Assembly: GCA_947452965.1 (NCBI GenBank)
Contig: CANGEW010000011.1
Coordinates: 1-64,000, forward strand
Reading direction: 5' to 3'
Length of the DNA stretch: 64,000 nt
From: Chitinophagaceae bacterium
GTDB lineage: Bacteria; Bacteroidota; Bacteroidia; Chitinophagales; Chitinophagaceae
The first letter of the stretch is position 1. Every line of letters begins with the position of its first letter. The notes under the pieces were generated by a model that was not told the DNA's origin, did no database searches, and saw nothing but the letters and a program-made list of their open reading frames with translations. Both the position numbers and the translations under genes were made by a program. Of the stretch, positions 36,642 through 46,600 are shown piece by piece.

Positions 36642-38234
36642 TTATTTTTTTATGGTAAACCAATCAAAATCTGCGTAACCGCAATCATTTGTTTTTGTGT
36701 TTGAGTGAGCAAACAGGCCAACTTTTGCACCAACCCACTTACCTTGTGTGGCATGTAGTTGGTTAGGTAATGTAAAAAATTGAATGCCATCTGTGCTATA
36801 TCCAAAAGAACAAATACCCTCTTTAGCAACAGATACTTTTAAATAAACTGACTGATTAGTGGACACATTAGTTAAAACCTCTTGACGTTCTTCATTTCCC
36901 TGATCAGCTTTTTTACATATCGACTGAACTATATAAACTCCGGAATCTTTTTTTTCTAATCCAATCCATGCATAATCATATCCAAAAACGATTATGCCAC
37001 ACTTATCATTTTTTTTATTTGGCGTAAATAAAACTTTGGTGATCGCTTCAAATGATTCTGATTCAAATTTTTTCATCAGTAATTGAGGTACATTGTACAA
37101 ATTATTGAGTGAATCTTGATAATAAGCAGTATACAAACGCAATGAAGTACCGTTAAGATAAGACCATTGTAAGCAAGGATTTGCCTGCCATTGCCACTCG
37201 TTATTTAGTTTACAACCGCTAAAACTATCTGTTTGACTAGAACTGATTTTATTGATCGGATCAATTGCATTGGTGCCAGGGTAATAAATAACAGGTTGTC
37301 CTATGCCGTTATGCTGAACATCTTCTCCTATTAATGGCCAATCATTATTCCATTTCATTGGTTGCAAATGAACAACTCTGCCATAAACACCCCTGTCTTG
37401 AAAATGAATAAACCAATCTTTTTGATTTTTATCTTTTATCCATGCCCCTTGATGCGGTCCGTTAATATCAGTACCTCCTTGATTCATTACGACTCTTCTT
37501 TCATAGGGTCCATAAATATTTTTACTTCTCAATACCGTTTGCCATCCGGTGGACACTCCTCCTGCTGGAGCAAATATGTAGTAAAAACCATTTTGTTTGT
37601 ATAGTTTAGGCCCTTCTATTGTAGGATCATCTACATGTCCATCATATACAATACTTCCTTCGTTTACAATATTTGTTCCTTCTTTATTCAACTCTTTCAT
37701 TACCAGTAAACTCTTTATTCCAGCTCTGCTTCCTGCATATGCATGAATCAGGTATACTTTACCGTTATCATCCCAAAAAGGGCAAGGATCAATTAATCCT
37801 TTTCCAGAAATAACAAGTAAAGGCGAAGACCAAGGGCCTGTAATTTTTTTTGAATGAATCATGTAAATCCCAAAATCAGGATCAGGATAATAAATATAAT
37901 ATTGATTATTATGAAATCGAATTGCTGGTGCCCAAACGCCACCCCCGTGCCTTACCGATGAATAATAACTTTCCGGAACGAGCTTGGGTAATGCGTGACC
38001 GACCAAATCCCAGTGAACCATATCGTTTGATGTTAAGATAGGCAAGCCAGGTGTATGATTAAAACTCGAAGCCGTCATAATGTACTTACTCCCAACCCTA
38101 ATCACATCAGGGTCACTATAGTCTGAGTATATAATCGGATTGCGGTAATACAATTCTTTTGTTAAATTTTGTCCTATTGCTGAATGCAGAAACAAGAAAA
38201 AATTGACAATGAAAAAATGTATTGAACGTCTCAT
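36642..38234 (-). CDS. GH43-family beta-xylosidase/alpha-L-arabinofuranosidase
   Basis: Exo-acting glycosidase that would trim arabinose or xylose from pectin side chains. The 530-residue protein has a signal peptide (MRRSIHFFIVNFFLFLHSAIGQ). Its five-bladed propeller (about 28-330) shows the catalytic triad blocks SDPDVIRVG (base Asp), GLIDPCPFWDD (pKa-modulating Asp) and IEGPKLYKQNGFYYIFAPAGG (acid Glu). A C-terminal beta-sandwich (about 345-530) with SFSGCKLNNEWQWQANP is typical of GH43 subfamilies with C2 domains. The upstream ATG at 38288 would overlap the oxidoreductase by 38 bp and put 18 residues before the signal peptide, so I use the ATG at 38234, 16 bp after the previous stop. Probably periplasmic. 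Confidence 0.9.
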   Translation of the reverse strand: MRRSIHFFIVNFFLFLHSAIGQNLTKELYYRNPIIYSDYSDPDVIRVGSKYIMTASSFNHTPGLPILTSNDMVHWDLVGHALPKLVPESYYSSVRHGGGVWAPAIRFHNNQYYIYYPDPDFGIYMIHSKKITGPWSSPLLVISGKGLIDPCPFWDDNGKVYLIHAYAGSRAGIKSLLVMKELNKEGTNIVNEGSIVYDGHVDDPTIEGPKLYKQNGFYYIFAPAGGVSTGWQTVLRSKNIYGPYERRVVMNQGGTDINGPHQGAWIKDKNQKDWFIHFQDRGVYGRVVHLQPMKWNNDWPLIGEDVQHNGIGQPVIYYPGTNAIDPINKISSSQTDSFSGCKLNNEWQWQANPCLQWSYLNGTSLRLYTAYYQDSLNNLYNVPQLLMKKFESESFEAITKVLFTPNKKNDKCGIIVFGYDYAWIGLEKKDSGVYIVQSICKKADQGNEERQEVLTNVSTNQSVYLKVSVAKEGICSFGYSTDGIQFFTLPNQLHATQGKWVGAKVGLFAHSNTKTNDCGYADFDWFTIKK

Positions 38235-38250
38235 TTTATTATTATATTTT

Positions 38251-39318
38251 TTAAAGCTTGACCCAACATTTATTTTGATTACTCTCAAAAGCAGCTTCTA
38301 TAATTTTTATCACCGCCTTACTTTCTTGTGGATCTACAGGAAGTTTTTTTTGTTCTCTAATAGAATCATAAAGTAATTGATAATAATTCATATAGTTGCC
38401 AACCAGAGAAGGAATAGCTTTTCGGATAATTTGTCCATCGATTTCAGTATGTAGTACCCCTGCCTTATCTTCTGGTTCGATTGCCCAATCTTCAATAGTT
38501 GGCAAAATACCTTTTTGAAGTAGGCCCTCTTGTACATCTGCTTTGTGTTTTACAAAAGAACCCTTGCTGCCATGTAACACATAGCCTGGAATAGGCTCTC
38601 TTACTTGATAACTTGCTTTCAGTCTAACACGAAAACCCGAATAATACATTATCAACTCAAAATAGTCATCCACTTTTGAAACAGGTCTCATCGCAAAAAT
38701 ATCGGCAAATACAGCTTCTGGCATACCAAATAAACATATAGCTTGGTCAATTAAATGTGAGCCCAAATCATATAGACAACCTGTTCCTTTTTCCAACTTC
38801 TCTTTATGCAACTTATAACTTAAATCATTATCAAACCTATCATAATGAAACTCTGCTTCTCGAATATCTCCTATCCATCCTTCTCTGAGAACTTTTTGTA
38901 TGGTTAGAAAATCGCTATCGAAACGTCTGTTTTGATACACAGACAAAATACAATTTTGTTTTTCGGCCAAGGCTATCAATTCATCACACTCTGCAACTGA
39001 AGGCACAAAAGGTTTCTCTACCACTACATGTTTTCCTGCCCTTAAAGCCATTTTTACATACGTATAGTGAGTAACGTTAGGTGTATTTACAATCACTAAC
39101 TCCACTTTATCATTTTGTAACATTTCTTCCAGCGTTCGATACACGACTGCATCTGGATATTTCTCTTTGGTTACATTTTTTGTTCTTTCCCAAGTAGCTA
39201 CTAGCTTAAATTTCGGATTTGTTGCAATAAAAGGAGCATGAAAAACGATGCCGCTCATGCCCATTGAGCAAATTCCTACTCCAATTGGAGATTTGTTTAT
39301 GGTTGAAGTGGATTCCAA
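38251..39318 (-). CDS. Gfo/Idh/MocA-family NAD(P)-dependent oxidoreductase
   Basis: The 355-residue cytoplasmic protein has a Rossmann N-terminus (GVGICSMGMSGIVFHAPF), the family's hallmark HVVVEKPFV with the Lys-Pro of the EKP motif (about 96-98), and the C-terminal alpha/beta substrate domain with YDLGSHLIDQAICLFG (conserved Asp/His region). The start codon appears to be TTG: a stop in frame lies seven codons upstream, the Rossmann fold begins at about residue 11, and no ATG, GTG or other TTG is available between. This makes the gene overlap the CE8 gene by 22 bp, which suggests translational coupling. The substrate is unknown; in a pectin locus a uronate or another sugar is likely. Confidence 0.9.
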   Translation of the reverse strand: MESTSTINKSPIGVGICSMGMSGIVFHAPFIATNPKFKLVATWERTKNVTKEKYPDAVVYRTLEEMLQNDKVELVIVNTPNVTHYTYVKMALRAGKHVVVEKPFVPSVAECDELIALAEKQNCILSVYQNRRFDSDFLTIQKVLREGWIGDIREAEFHYDRFDNDLSYKLHKEKLEKGTGCLYDLGSHLIDQAICLFGMPEAVFADIFAMRPVSKVDDYFELIMYYSGFRVRLKASYQVREPIPGYVLHGSKGSFVKHKADVQEGLLQKGILPTIEDWAIEPEDKAGVLHTEIDGQIIRKAIPSLVGNYMNYYQLLYDSIREQKKLPVDPQESKAVIKIIEAAFESNQNKCWVKL

Positions 39319-40250
39319 TTTCCTAAAATGTTTTGATTAGTAAATAATTGTGCCTGTTCGCTAGATAGTTGACGACTCCATGATACACGGGCTACTGAGT
39401 TTGCACCTGGACCAACAGAATTATATTCAGCATATCTGGCTGTTAATTCATTAGAAGGATTCTTCCAGTTATTCCAGCCTTCGGGAATGATATGAGCACC
39501 CAACCAACAATTCAGATAAGTAACACTAGCTGCAGGACTCCAGGGTCTTCCTAATGAAACTTTATTGATGCCAGAATCTGCGGTCAGTGTACAGTTCCTA
39601 AAAACAAATCCATAGGGGATAATCGAGTTAGTTGAAGCAGCCGTTACATGTGAGTTCTTTTTACTGTGGATATGGCAACTATCAAATAAAGCAGTAGAGG
39701 CGCCAAAAATAAAATCAGTAGTTCCTTCGATGTTACAATTTTTAAAATATTGTTTAGATCCGTTTCCACTTAAGAAAAGAACATCCTGAAAACCTTTAAA
39801 ATCACAATGTAAAAAAGCAGCTCTCGTTCCCTCTACTCTTACCGCCACTGCTTGACCTGCCTTCATACCTGCATTGTTTTGAAATGAAATATCTTCTGCC
39901 CTAAAATCATTTCCATAGATAAAAGTGGCTGCACAAGTCCAGGTATTCAAAGTATCCCCATTTTCCAGTCGTGTGCCAGCATGGTTGTTATAATATATAA
40001 TTGTCTTGTCTCTGCCTGATCCCTTTAATGTAATGAAATGTTTCCTTGCATCCACAGTCACCAATTCATTATAAACACCTTCTTTAATTTGTATGACGAT
40101 TCTTTTGTTATTATTATATGGTACTGCATCTAATGCTTCCTGTATAGTTTTGTATTTGGCCGTTCCGTCCTTAGCAACTGTCCATTTTTTTTGAGCATCC
40201 GCAGAAAAGGAAAGAGCAAAAAAAGAAAAAATGAATATTAGAGGTCTCAT
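39297..40250 (-). CDS. Pectin methylesterase, CE8 family, canonical active site
   Basis: The 317-residue exported protein has a signal peptide (1-19, SFSADAQ) and a single CE8 beta-helix domain. The active-site blocks are intact: QAVAVRV (oxyanion Gln), GFQDVLFL (Gln plus first Asp), GTTDFIFGAS (second Asp) and LGRPW (Arg). It lacks the FN3 and T9SS additions of the CE8 at 16886-19759 and has no lipobox, so it is probably periplasmic. It begins 1 bp after the stop codon of CE12 and overlaps the oxidoreductase start, consistent with a tight operon. Confidence 0.94.
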   Translation of the reverse strand: MRPLIFIFSFFALSFSADAQKKWTVAKDGTAKYKTIQEALDAVPYNNNKRIVIQIKEGVYNELVTVDARKHFITLKGSGRDKTIIYYNNHAGTRLENGDTLNTWTCAATFIYGNDFRAEDISFQNNAGMKAGQAVAVRVEGTRAAFLHCDFKGFQDVLFLSGNGSKQYFKNCNIEGTTDFIFGASTALFDSCHIHSKKNSHVTAASTNSIIPYGFVFRNCTLTADSGINKVSLGRPWSPAASVTYLNCWLGAHIIPEGWNNWKNPSNELTARYAEYNSVGPGANSVARVSWSRQLSSEQAQLFTNQNILGNWNPLQP

Positions 40251-40251
40251 T

Positions 40252-41007
40252 TTATTTTTTGATAAGTTTTATAACTCTCTCAGTCAAATCAGGAAATAAA
40301 TTTTTCAATTCCGACAAAGCCATTTGTGCAACTAATCTTGCGCCTAATTCTGAATAATGTGTATTATCTTCTTTACCATCGGGATAGTTAGGATGTTCGC
40401 CGGGCTTAACCTGAAGAAATAATAGTTTTGATGTTTCCACGCCAAAATTATCATACATCTCCATTGTCTTTTTATCTAAATCAATGAAAGGTACATTTTG
40501 TGAAAGAGCTACTTCTCTTACTGCTGCAGAATAATCTTTATGTGTTTCCATTGTATGACCTGTTGAATCAAATTTTCTTCTGCTTACGGGTGTAAATAAA
40601 ATCGGAATAGCTTTTTTAGATCTTGACTCGCTAATAAATTTCACCAAGTTTGCTTTGTATTCATCTAATGTAGTATATCTTTCTTTTTTTTCTTTTGATT
40701 CATCATTATGTCCAAATTCTATAAAAACATAATCACCTTCATTTACATTGTCAATTACGGATTGCCAAATTCCTTCTGAGATAAATGTTTTGGTACTTCT
40801 TCCATTTTTGGCTTTGTTTTCAATTTTAACCAGCGAAGTATCCCAAAAGTAGGCAAAGGGCATTCCCCAACCAGTTTCTGGATAGGCTTTGGTTTCTTTA
40901 ATACTCATAGTGCTATCGCCACACATCCAAATGGTTATTTTATTTTTAACAGGTAAAGCGAAAGAAAATAATACAAGAGAACAAAAAAGAAAATGTAAAG
41001 GTTTCAT
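40252..41007 (-). CDS. Rhamnogalacturonan acetylesterase, CE12/SGNH hydrolase
   Basis: Removes acetyl esters from pectin backbone residues. The 251-residue protein has a short leader (MKPLHFLFCSLVLFSFALPV) and the SGNH blocks: WMCGDSTMS (Ser nucleophile), KNGRSTKTF (Gly), EFGHNDES (Asn) and DNTHYSELGARL (Asp/His). The block order and length fit the RhgT/CE12 family. A longer version from an ATG at 41055 would overlap the PL1 gene by 32 bp and hide the leader, so I use the ATG at 41007, 16 bp after that stop. The leader has a possible cysteine at position 10 that is not in a lipobox context, so the protein is likely soluble and periplasmic. Confidence 0.92.
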   Translation of the reverse strand: MKPLHFLFCSLVLFSFALPVKNKITIWMCGDSTMSIKETKAYPETGWGMPFAYFWDTSLVKIENKAKNGRSTKTFISEGIWQSVIDNVNEGDYVFIEFGHNDESKEKKERYTTLDEYKANLVKFISESRSKKAIPILFTPVSRRKFDSTGHTMETHKDYSAAVREVALSQNVPFIDLDKKTMEMYDNFGVETSKLLFLQVKPGEHPNYPDGKEDNTHYSELGARLVAQMALSELKNLFPDLTERVIKLIKK

Positions 41008-41023
41008 ATCTACTTGTTTAATA

Positions 41024-42493
41024 TTATTTAATGATGTTAGAAGTTGGCAAATCAACCTGTATGAGACTATTCAAGAAAAGCTCTATGTTGGTATAGTTTT
41101 TATCCAAATTATACATCCCAGCATCCGTATCATCTAAAGGATTTAGATGCTGTTTAATTTCCCAATCGTCCGGAATGCCATCTTGATCGGTATCTTTTTT
41201 TACTGGGCCCATTTTCAAGTTCGGCCAAGCATGTAAAGTTAATTCATATGCAGTGCCGTGAGTAAATCCTCCCTGCACATCAATAAATTTACCCGTTCCG
41301 TTTTTAACATCTTCAATAATTCTCTCATCAAGCGTATCTCTTGATGGAAAATTGCATCCTACATTCAACAACACTTCTTTATACGCTGTATAAGCATCTA
41401 CTGTTGGTATGGCTTTCATTGGGATAGGCAATAACAAAAATGATCGAGCAAGATCGGTATCTGAACCATTTTCCATAACAACACCTAACTTATTATTTGA
41501 TGAAACAACAGAATCTCCTTCGAGCCTATTCCCATTGACATACCATTTACCAAAAGGAATGTCTTTTCTTTTATAAGGATTAGCCAATTGATGAAGAGCT
41601 TTTTTTAATGTGGAAGGGCCTGGCTTATAATAATTATTTACAAGATTGTAGTTGCCTCCCTCTCCTGCGTATACATTATTATGTCCCCAATTATAAATTA
41701 CATTATTTCTATAATCTGCATTTTCCTCTTTAGTATGTCTAATACCATTGAACCGAGGAGTTCTGCTATTACAATGTGCAAAAAGATTATGATGAAAAGT
41801 AGCATGCATTCCGCCCCATATGGCTCCAAAACCATGACTTTCATAATCTGAATCACCTGATTCAAAATGATAAGAATAATTCAATGGCTCTGCAATTAAA
41901 TTCCATTGCAAGGTAGTACTATCGCCAGCGTATATACTAAACGCTTCATCTGTACTCCAGCTAATTGAACAATGATCAATTAGGATATTTTTCTTTCGGG
42001 TTCCGCCCAATGCATCATCTCCTCCATTTCCATCAATCATACCTCCACGCTGATATTTATCTCCTAACCTAAATCGCAAAAATCTGATAATGATATTGTC
42101 GCCATTTAACAATACAGAACAATCCGCAATACAAATGCCATCACCTGGGGCCGACTGACCTGCAATGGTAACATTACCTGCAACACGAAGGTTGGACTCA
42201 AGATGGATGGTGCCAGCTACCGCAAAAACAATCACTCTGGGGATTTTTGCCTCTGCTGCATTTCTAAAACTCCCCGGACCTTTATCTAATAGATTTGTAA
42301 CAACAAAAACTTTGCCTCCCCTTCCACCAAAAGTATATTTTCCATACCCCTCTGCACCTGGAAATCCTATTGGCTTTATTTCAGTAGTTATTTTCTCAGA
42401 TATAGCATGATGACTGGGAGAATGAAAACATGCAAAAAATGGAAAAAATAAAATAAACAATAAAGAATATGAAATAGACTTATGTAAAGTCAT
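41024..42493 (-). CDS. Pectate lyase, PL1 family, probable lipoprotein
   Basis: Beta-eliminative cleavage of polygalacturonan. The 489-residue protein has a leader ending FFPFFAC, a lipobox-like site with Cys22. The PL1 beta-helix follows from IGFPGAEGYGKYTFGGRGG (about 42), with LIDHCSISWSTDEAFS and the catalytic RTPRFNGIR block. Near the C-terminus a Ca-binding DTDQDGIPDDWE stretch matches the one in the T9SS-exported PL1 at 14346-16868. The two lyases share most of the catalytic domain, but this one has no sorting domain. Lipid anchoring suggests the outer membrane or periplasmic face. It starts the long pectin transcript, 43 bp after a PorP/SprF gene, and may be co-transcribed with it. 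Confidence 0.92.
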   Translation of the reverse strand: MTLHKSISYSLLFILFFPFFACFHSPSHHAISEKITTEIKPIGFPGAEGYGKYTFGGRGGKVFVVTNLLDKGPGSFRNAAEAKIPRVIVFAVAGTIHLESNLRVAGNVTIAGQSAPGDGICIADCSVLLNGDNIIIRFLRFRLGDKYQRGGMIDGNGGDDALGGTRKKNILIDHCSISWSTDEAFSIYAGDSTTLQWNLIAEPLNYSYHFESGDSDYESHGFGAIWGGMHATFHHNLFAHCNSRTPRFNGIRHTKEENADYRNNVIYNWGHNNVYAGEGGNYNLVNNYYKPGPSTLKKALHQLANPYKRKDIPFGKWYVNGNRLEGDSVVSSNNKLGVVMENGSDTDLARSFLLLPIPMKAIPTVDAYTAYKEVLLNVGCNFPSRDTLDERIIEDVKNGTGKFIDVQGGFTHGTAYELTLHAWPNLKMGPVKKDTDQDGIPDDWEIKQHLNPLDDTDAGMYNLDKNYTNIELFLNSLIQVDLPTSNIIK

Positions 42494-42536
42494 TATTAAG
42501 ATATTTAAGTAAATTACTTTTCTTCTTTACAAAGGA

Positions 42537-43568
42537 TTACCAGAGGTTTTTAGGACAACTATCGCCATATTTATTACCAAGAAGAAAGCCTATTACTAAC
42601 TCATGTGTATTTCCAGTATAAGCACTTAATTTCTGATCAGATGTGGCACTGTAAGAATAACCAATATTAATAGTGTGTGCGATGTTCATACCTGCCATAA
42701 AAACATTGCCACTCAATTCATCTTTAAAACTGTAACCACCACCAATCCAAAGAACGTCGCGATATTGTAGTTTAGAAACAAGCTGAACAAAAGTAGGGAA
42801 AGGACTTATTTGTAGAATTGCTGCTGAGGGCAATATCGATAAATCATTTGATAATTGAAATTTGTATCCTGCTTGTGCAAAAAGATGTGGCTTATTACTT
42901 TCTCCGTATTTTTCGCTCTCAACAAGACTAATTTTACCTGGAACGATATTCAAGACAGATGAGCCTATAAAAAAGTTTCTACCATAAAACCAAACCCCAG
43001 CACCCATTTCAAATTTTGTTCGCATTATTTCTCCATTATTTACACCTACAGCAGGATCATTAGGATCTAAATTTGCCCAAACGATTTTGCTTTTGTCTAA
43101 AAATACATTTGTAGCACCCGCCATAAAACCTGCAGCAATGCTAGCATGTAAGGATACAGGAATATGATAGGCATAAGATGCGGCAAAGGTAGTTCTTGTG
43201 ATATAACCCGTTTTGTCAGAAATTGCCGTAAACCCTATACCATGATGAGCCGTTTCTGGCTCATCTAACTCCAGTTCTTTTGATTTATATGGATTACTTC
43301 CTTGCATGTCAAAAGAAGTTGCGGTAGGTCGATTTCCCTTTTTTCCAATAGGTCCATGCACAGTGGCATAATAAGTTACAGGAGCTCCTTCGATACCAGA
43401 CCATTGATTTCTATATCCAATTTTCACATCTACATAATTTTCAATGCCCGTTACAGCAGGATTCAATATATAATTATTCAAAACATATTGCGCATAATAT
43501 GGTTTTAATTGTGCTTTTGCAATCGATATAGAAAAAACAATCGCAATAAACAATACACTTTTTTTCAT
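42537..43568 (-). CDS. PorP/SprF-family T9SS-associated outer-membrane protein
   Basis: The 343-residue protein has a signal peptide (MKKSVLFIAIVFSISIAKAQ) and the family signature YYAQYVLNNYILNPAVTGIENY, with GYRNQWSGIEGAPVTYYATVHGPIG and HHGIGFTAISDKTGYI. PorP/SprF proteins are beta-barrels; SprF is needed for export or anchoring of the adhesin SprB, which carries a type B sorting domain. It follows the 2,060-residue CHU_C protein by 37 bp, so it is probably that protein's dedicated partner. The upstream ATG at 43601 adds 11 residues before a good signal peptide, so I use 43568. Confidence 0.92.
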   Translation of the reverse strand: MKKSVLFIAIVFSISIAKAQLKPYYAQYVLNNYILNPAVTGIENYVDVKIGYRNQWSGIEGAPVTYYATVHGPIGKKGNRPTATSFDMQGSNPYKSKELELDEPETAHHGIGFTAISDKTGYITRTTFAASYAYHIPVSLHASIAAGFMAGATNVFLDKSKIVWANLDPNDPAVGVNNGEIMRTKFEMGAGVWFYGRNFFIGSSVLNIVPGKISLVESEKYGESNKPHLFAQAGYKFQLSNDLSILPSAAILQISPFPTFVQLVSKLQYRDVLWIGGGYSFKDELSGNVFMAGMNIAHTINIGYSYSATSDQKLSAYTGNTHELVIGFLLGNKYGDSCPKNLW

Positions 43569-43605
43569 TTTTTTTATTTTAATACATATTAGTGGTGTCA
43601 AAATC

Positions 43606-46600
43606 TTAACGAATGACTGTTACATAACCTTTTTTAGAAGGCCTTGTGCCATTCAAGTCTATAATATAATAGTAAGTACCCTGTGGAACCGGACTACCAT
43701 TATAGGTTCCATCCCAGTCGCCCAAATTATTTTTCGTGTCAAATATAATTTGACCATACCTATTAAAGACTTCTATCCTACAGCCTGGATAAAAGTTAAT
43801 ATTTGAAATAGTCCATTTATCATTTATACCATCACCGTTAGGAGTAAATGTATTTGGAACAATAAAATCTCTAAGTACTTTAACCGTGAGTTGCTCATTT
43901 GATTTACAGCCATTCGAAGATAAGATGTTGATGCTGTATGCTATATCTTGATTAGGTGTACAAATAGGTGCGCTTGAAGAAGAATTATTTAAGAAAGTAG
44001 CTGGCGTCCAATTAAATGAGAAGCCTGTACCAGAAATTGAAATAGGATTTAAGGTAACAGCCTCACCCTCTAAAACATTTTTATTTCCGCCATAATCAAC
44101 TTGTGGAGTTGGAAAAATGGTGATGTTGTTATAACCAGTATCAGCACAATTATTATTGGATGTAAAAATATATTGTATTTGATGCTGACCCTGACCTGCT
44201 TGTGATGGTATCAATACGGGACTATTGCTAATTCCTGCTCCTGAGTATATGCCGATTCCGTTATTTCCGAAAACATCTGAAGCTGTATTTAATGTAATCG
44301 ATGGAACTTCTTCACAAACCGATGATATTGCATTAAAGAGAACTTTAGGAGTGGCTTTTAGTACGATATCTTTATAGTATTGTCCTTCACAAGAGCCACC
44401 TGAATATGCTTTTATAAGTACTCTATAATTTTTGGTTGCCGGTGTTCCAAAAACCGGATAGGCTTGTGTATATGAATGATTTAATATCGGGTGAGCATCT
44501 ATTGTTGTATTTGAAACATTGGACAGATAATCCCAAAAAATAACCACGCTATCAACAGAACCATAGCCGTTAACAATACTAGTGTTATTTATGGACAGTA
44601 TTTTATTACTACATAGGGAATCAATATTATTGAAGGTGCTGAACGATGCTGTTGGCGCATCAAACACTTTAATTTGAAGTAAGGTGTCTTTTCTGCAACC
44701 TAGAGCAGATATAGCAGTCAATGTAACGTTATACGCGCCACCTGAAGTATACACATGAGTTGCTGGACTAGCTGCAATAACTGGTGAAGTAGCGTCTCCG
44801 AAATCCCATAAAAGCTGATTCACTGAACCCGAAACAATAGTACTTTGATTTGTAAACACAGCTGTGCCACTGGGGAAACATGTATTATTAAATGAAAATT
44901 TTGATACTGGCAATGGGTTAATTGTTACAGGGATATCTTTTAATAATGAAGTACAACCCGAACTACTAACTACGGTTAATTGCACATGATAAACTTTTGC
45001 AGTATCATACTTATGTTTAATCAGTCCAGGAGATGTTTGAATAAATGTAGTGCCATCACCAAAATTCCAAGACCATTGTGTAATAGAAGTGGCATTAGGA
45101 ATAGAAGCATCTGTAAATGCGATTGAATCACCCTGACAATGAATTGCGCTATAAGTAAAATCTGCAACTGGTATTATATTAATCTTGATACTATGATTCG
45201 CAACATTAGAAGAGCACCCAACGGCAGATGTCGTTTGTAAAGTAACGTTATATAAACCAGTGCTATTCCAACGATGTTTTGGATTTTGAAGATGACTACT
45301 ATCATTAACACCTGAAGTTGGATCATTAAAATGCCATGTCCAAGACGCAACACTACTCCCTGGTGTTGTTACACTACCAGTTAAGAGTACACTATCTGCC
45401 AGGCATGCCTCTGCAGGACCTGTAATATTTGCTGTAGGCTGTGCAAATACAGTATTGAATACAATTATTGAATCATCTATACAACCATTTATACTTGTAG
45501 CAGTTAGTTTTACATTAAATGGACCAACACTGGTATAGGTATGCTGAGCTGATGAACTAGCAGAAGTAGCATCTCCAAAATCCCATGAATATGTAACTGA
45601 ACTTAACGTTCCATCATTTATAGAAGTCGTATTTACAAATGAGGCTAGCGCATTTGGCAAACATATATTACCTGGTAAATTAAAGCTTGCTAAAGGTGTA
45701 GCATTTACTACAATCCTTCTTTTTGAAGTATCACTATAACAACCTTTATCTGTTTTCACTTTGAGTATAGCATAATAAATACCTCCAGTATCATAGATAT
45801 GAGTAAAGGAGTTCGAAGTAAATTTTGTTTCAGTATGACCATCTCCAAAATCCCATTGCCACTCAACAATGTTTCCTGAATTAGGAATAGAATTATCATT
45901 AAAAGTTACAGGACTCTTTGCACAAGTAGGCGCTGTAAATGAAAAAGCAGCAGTAGGTTTGGCATTAATCGTTATGCTATGATTTACCAGAGAAGAAGTA
46001 CAACCACCTCCAGACTCTACGTAGAGACTTACTTGATAAGTCGATGCTGTTGAAAATAAGTGTTTAGGATTTTGTAAATTACTACTATCATTTGCTCCGG
46101 AAGCTGGATCTCCAAAATTCCAATGCCATTTTACGATATTACCAAATGAAATTTTACTGGTATCCGTAAATTGAACCGTATCAGCAAAACAGCCTTGTGA
46201 TGGCATACTAAAAAATGCCTGTGGTGTTGCATTTACTACAATAGTGTCAACATACAAATTACTCAAACATCCATTCGCAGTTTTTACCTGAAGTGTATCA
46301 ATAAAACGACCAGGCACATTATAAGCATGTGTTTGATTTGCATTGGTTGTAGCAATTGTTGAAGTACCGTCGCCAAAGTGCCAATTCCACTCAACAATAT
46401 TTCCTGAGGTTCCTGTACTTACTGAAGAATCTGAAAATACAACTGAAGTGCCAAAACAAATGGTATCGTTGGGTGCTATACCGAATTTAGCCTTAATGCC
46501 ACCTGTTAAATCAACAACTCTGGTAGTATCTGAATAACAGCCAATATTATTGATTACGCGCAGATGAGCGTTGTAAACTCCAATAGCAGGATAATTATGT

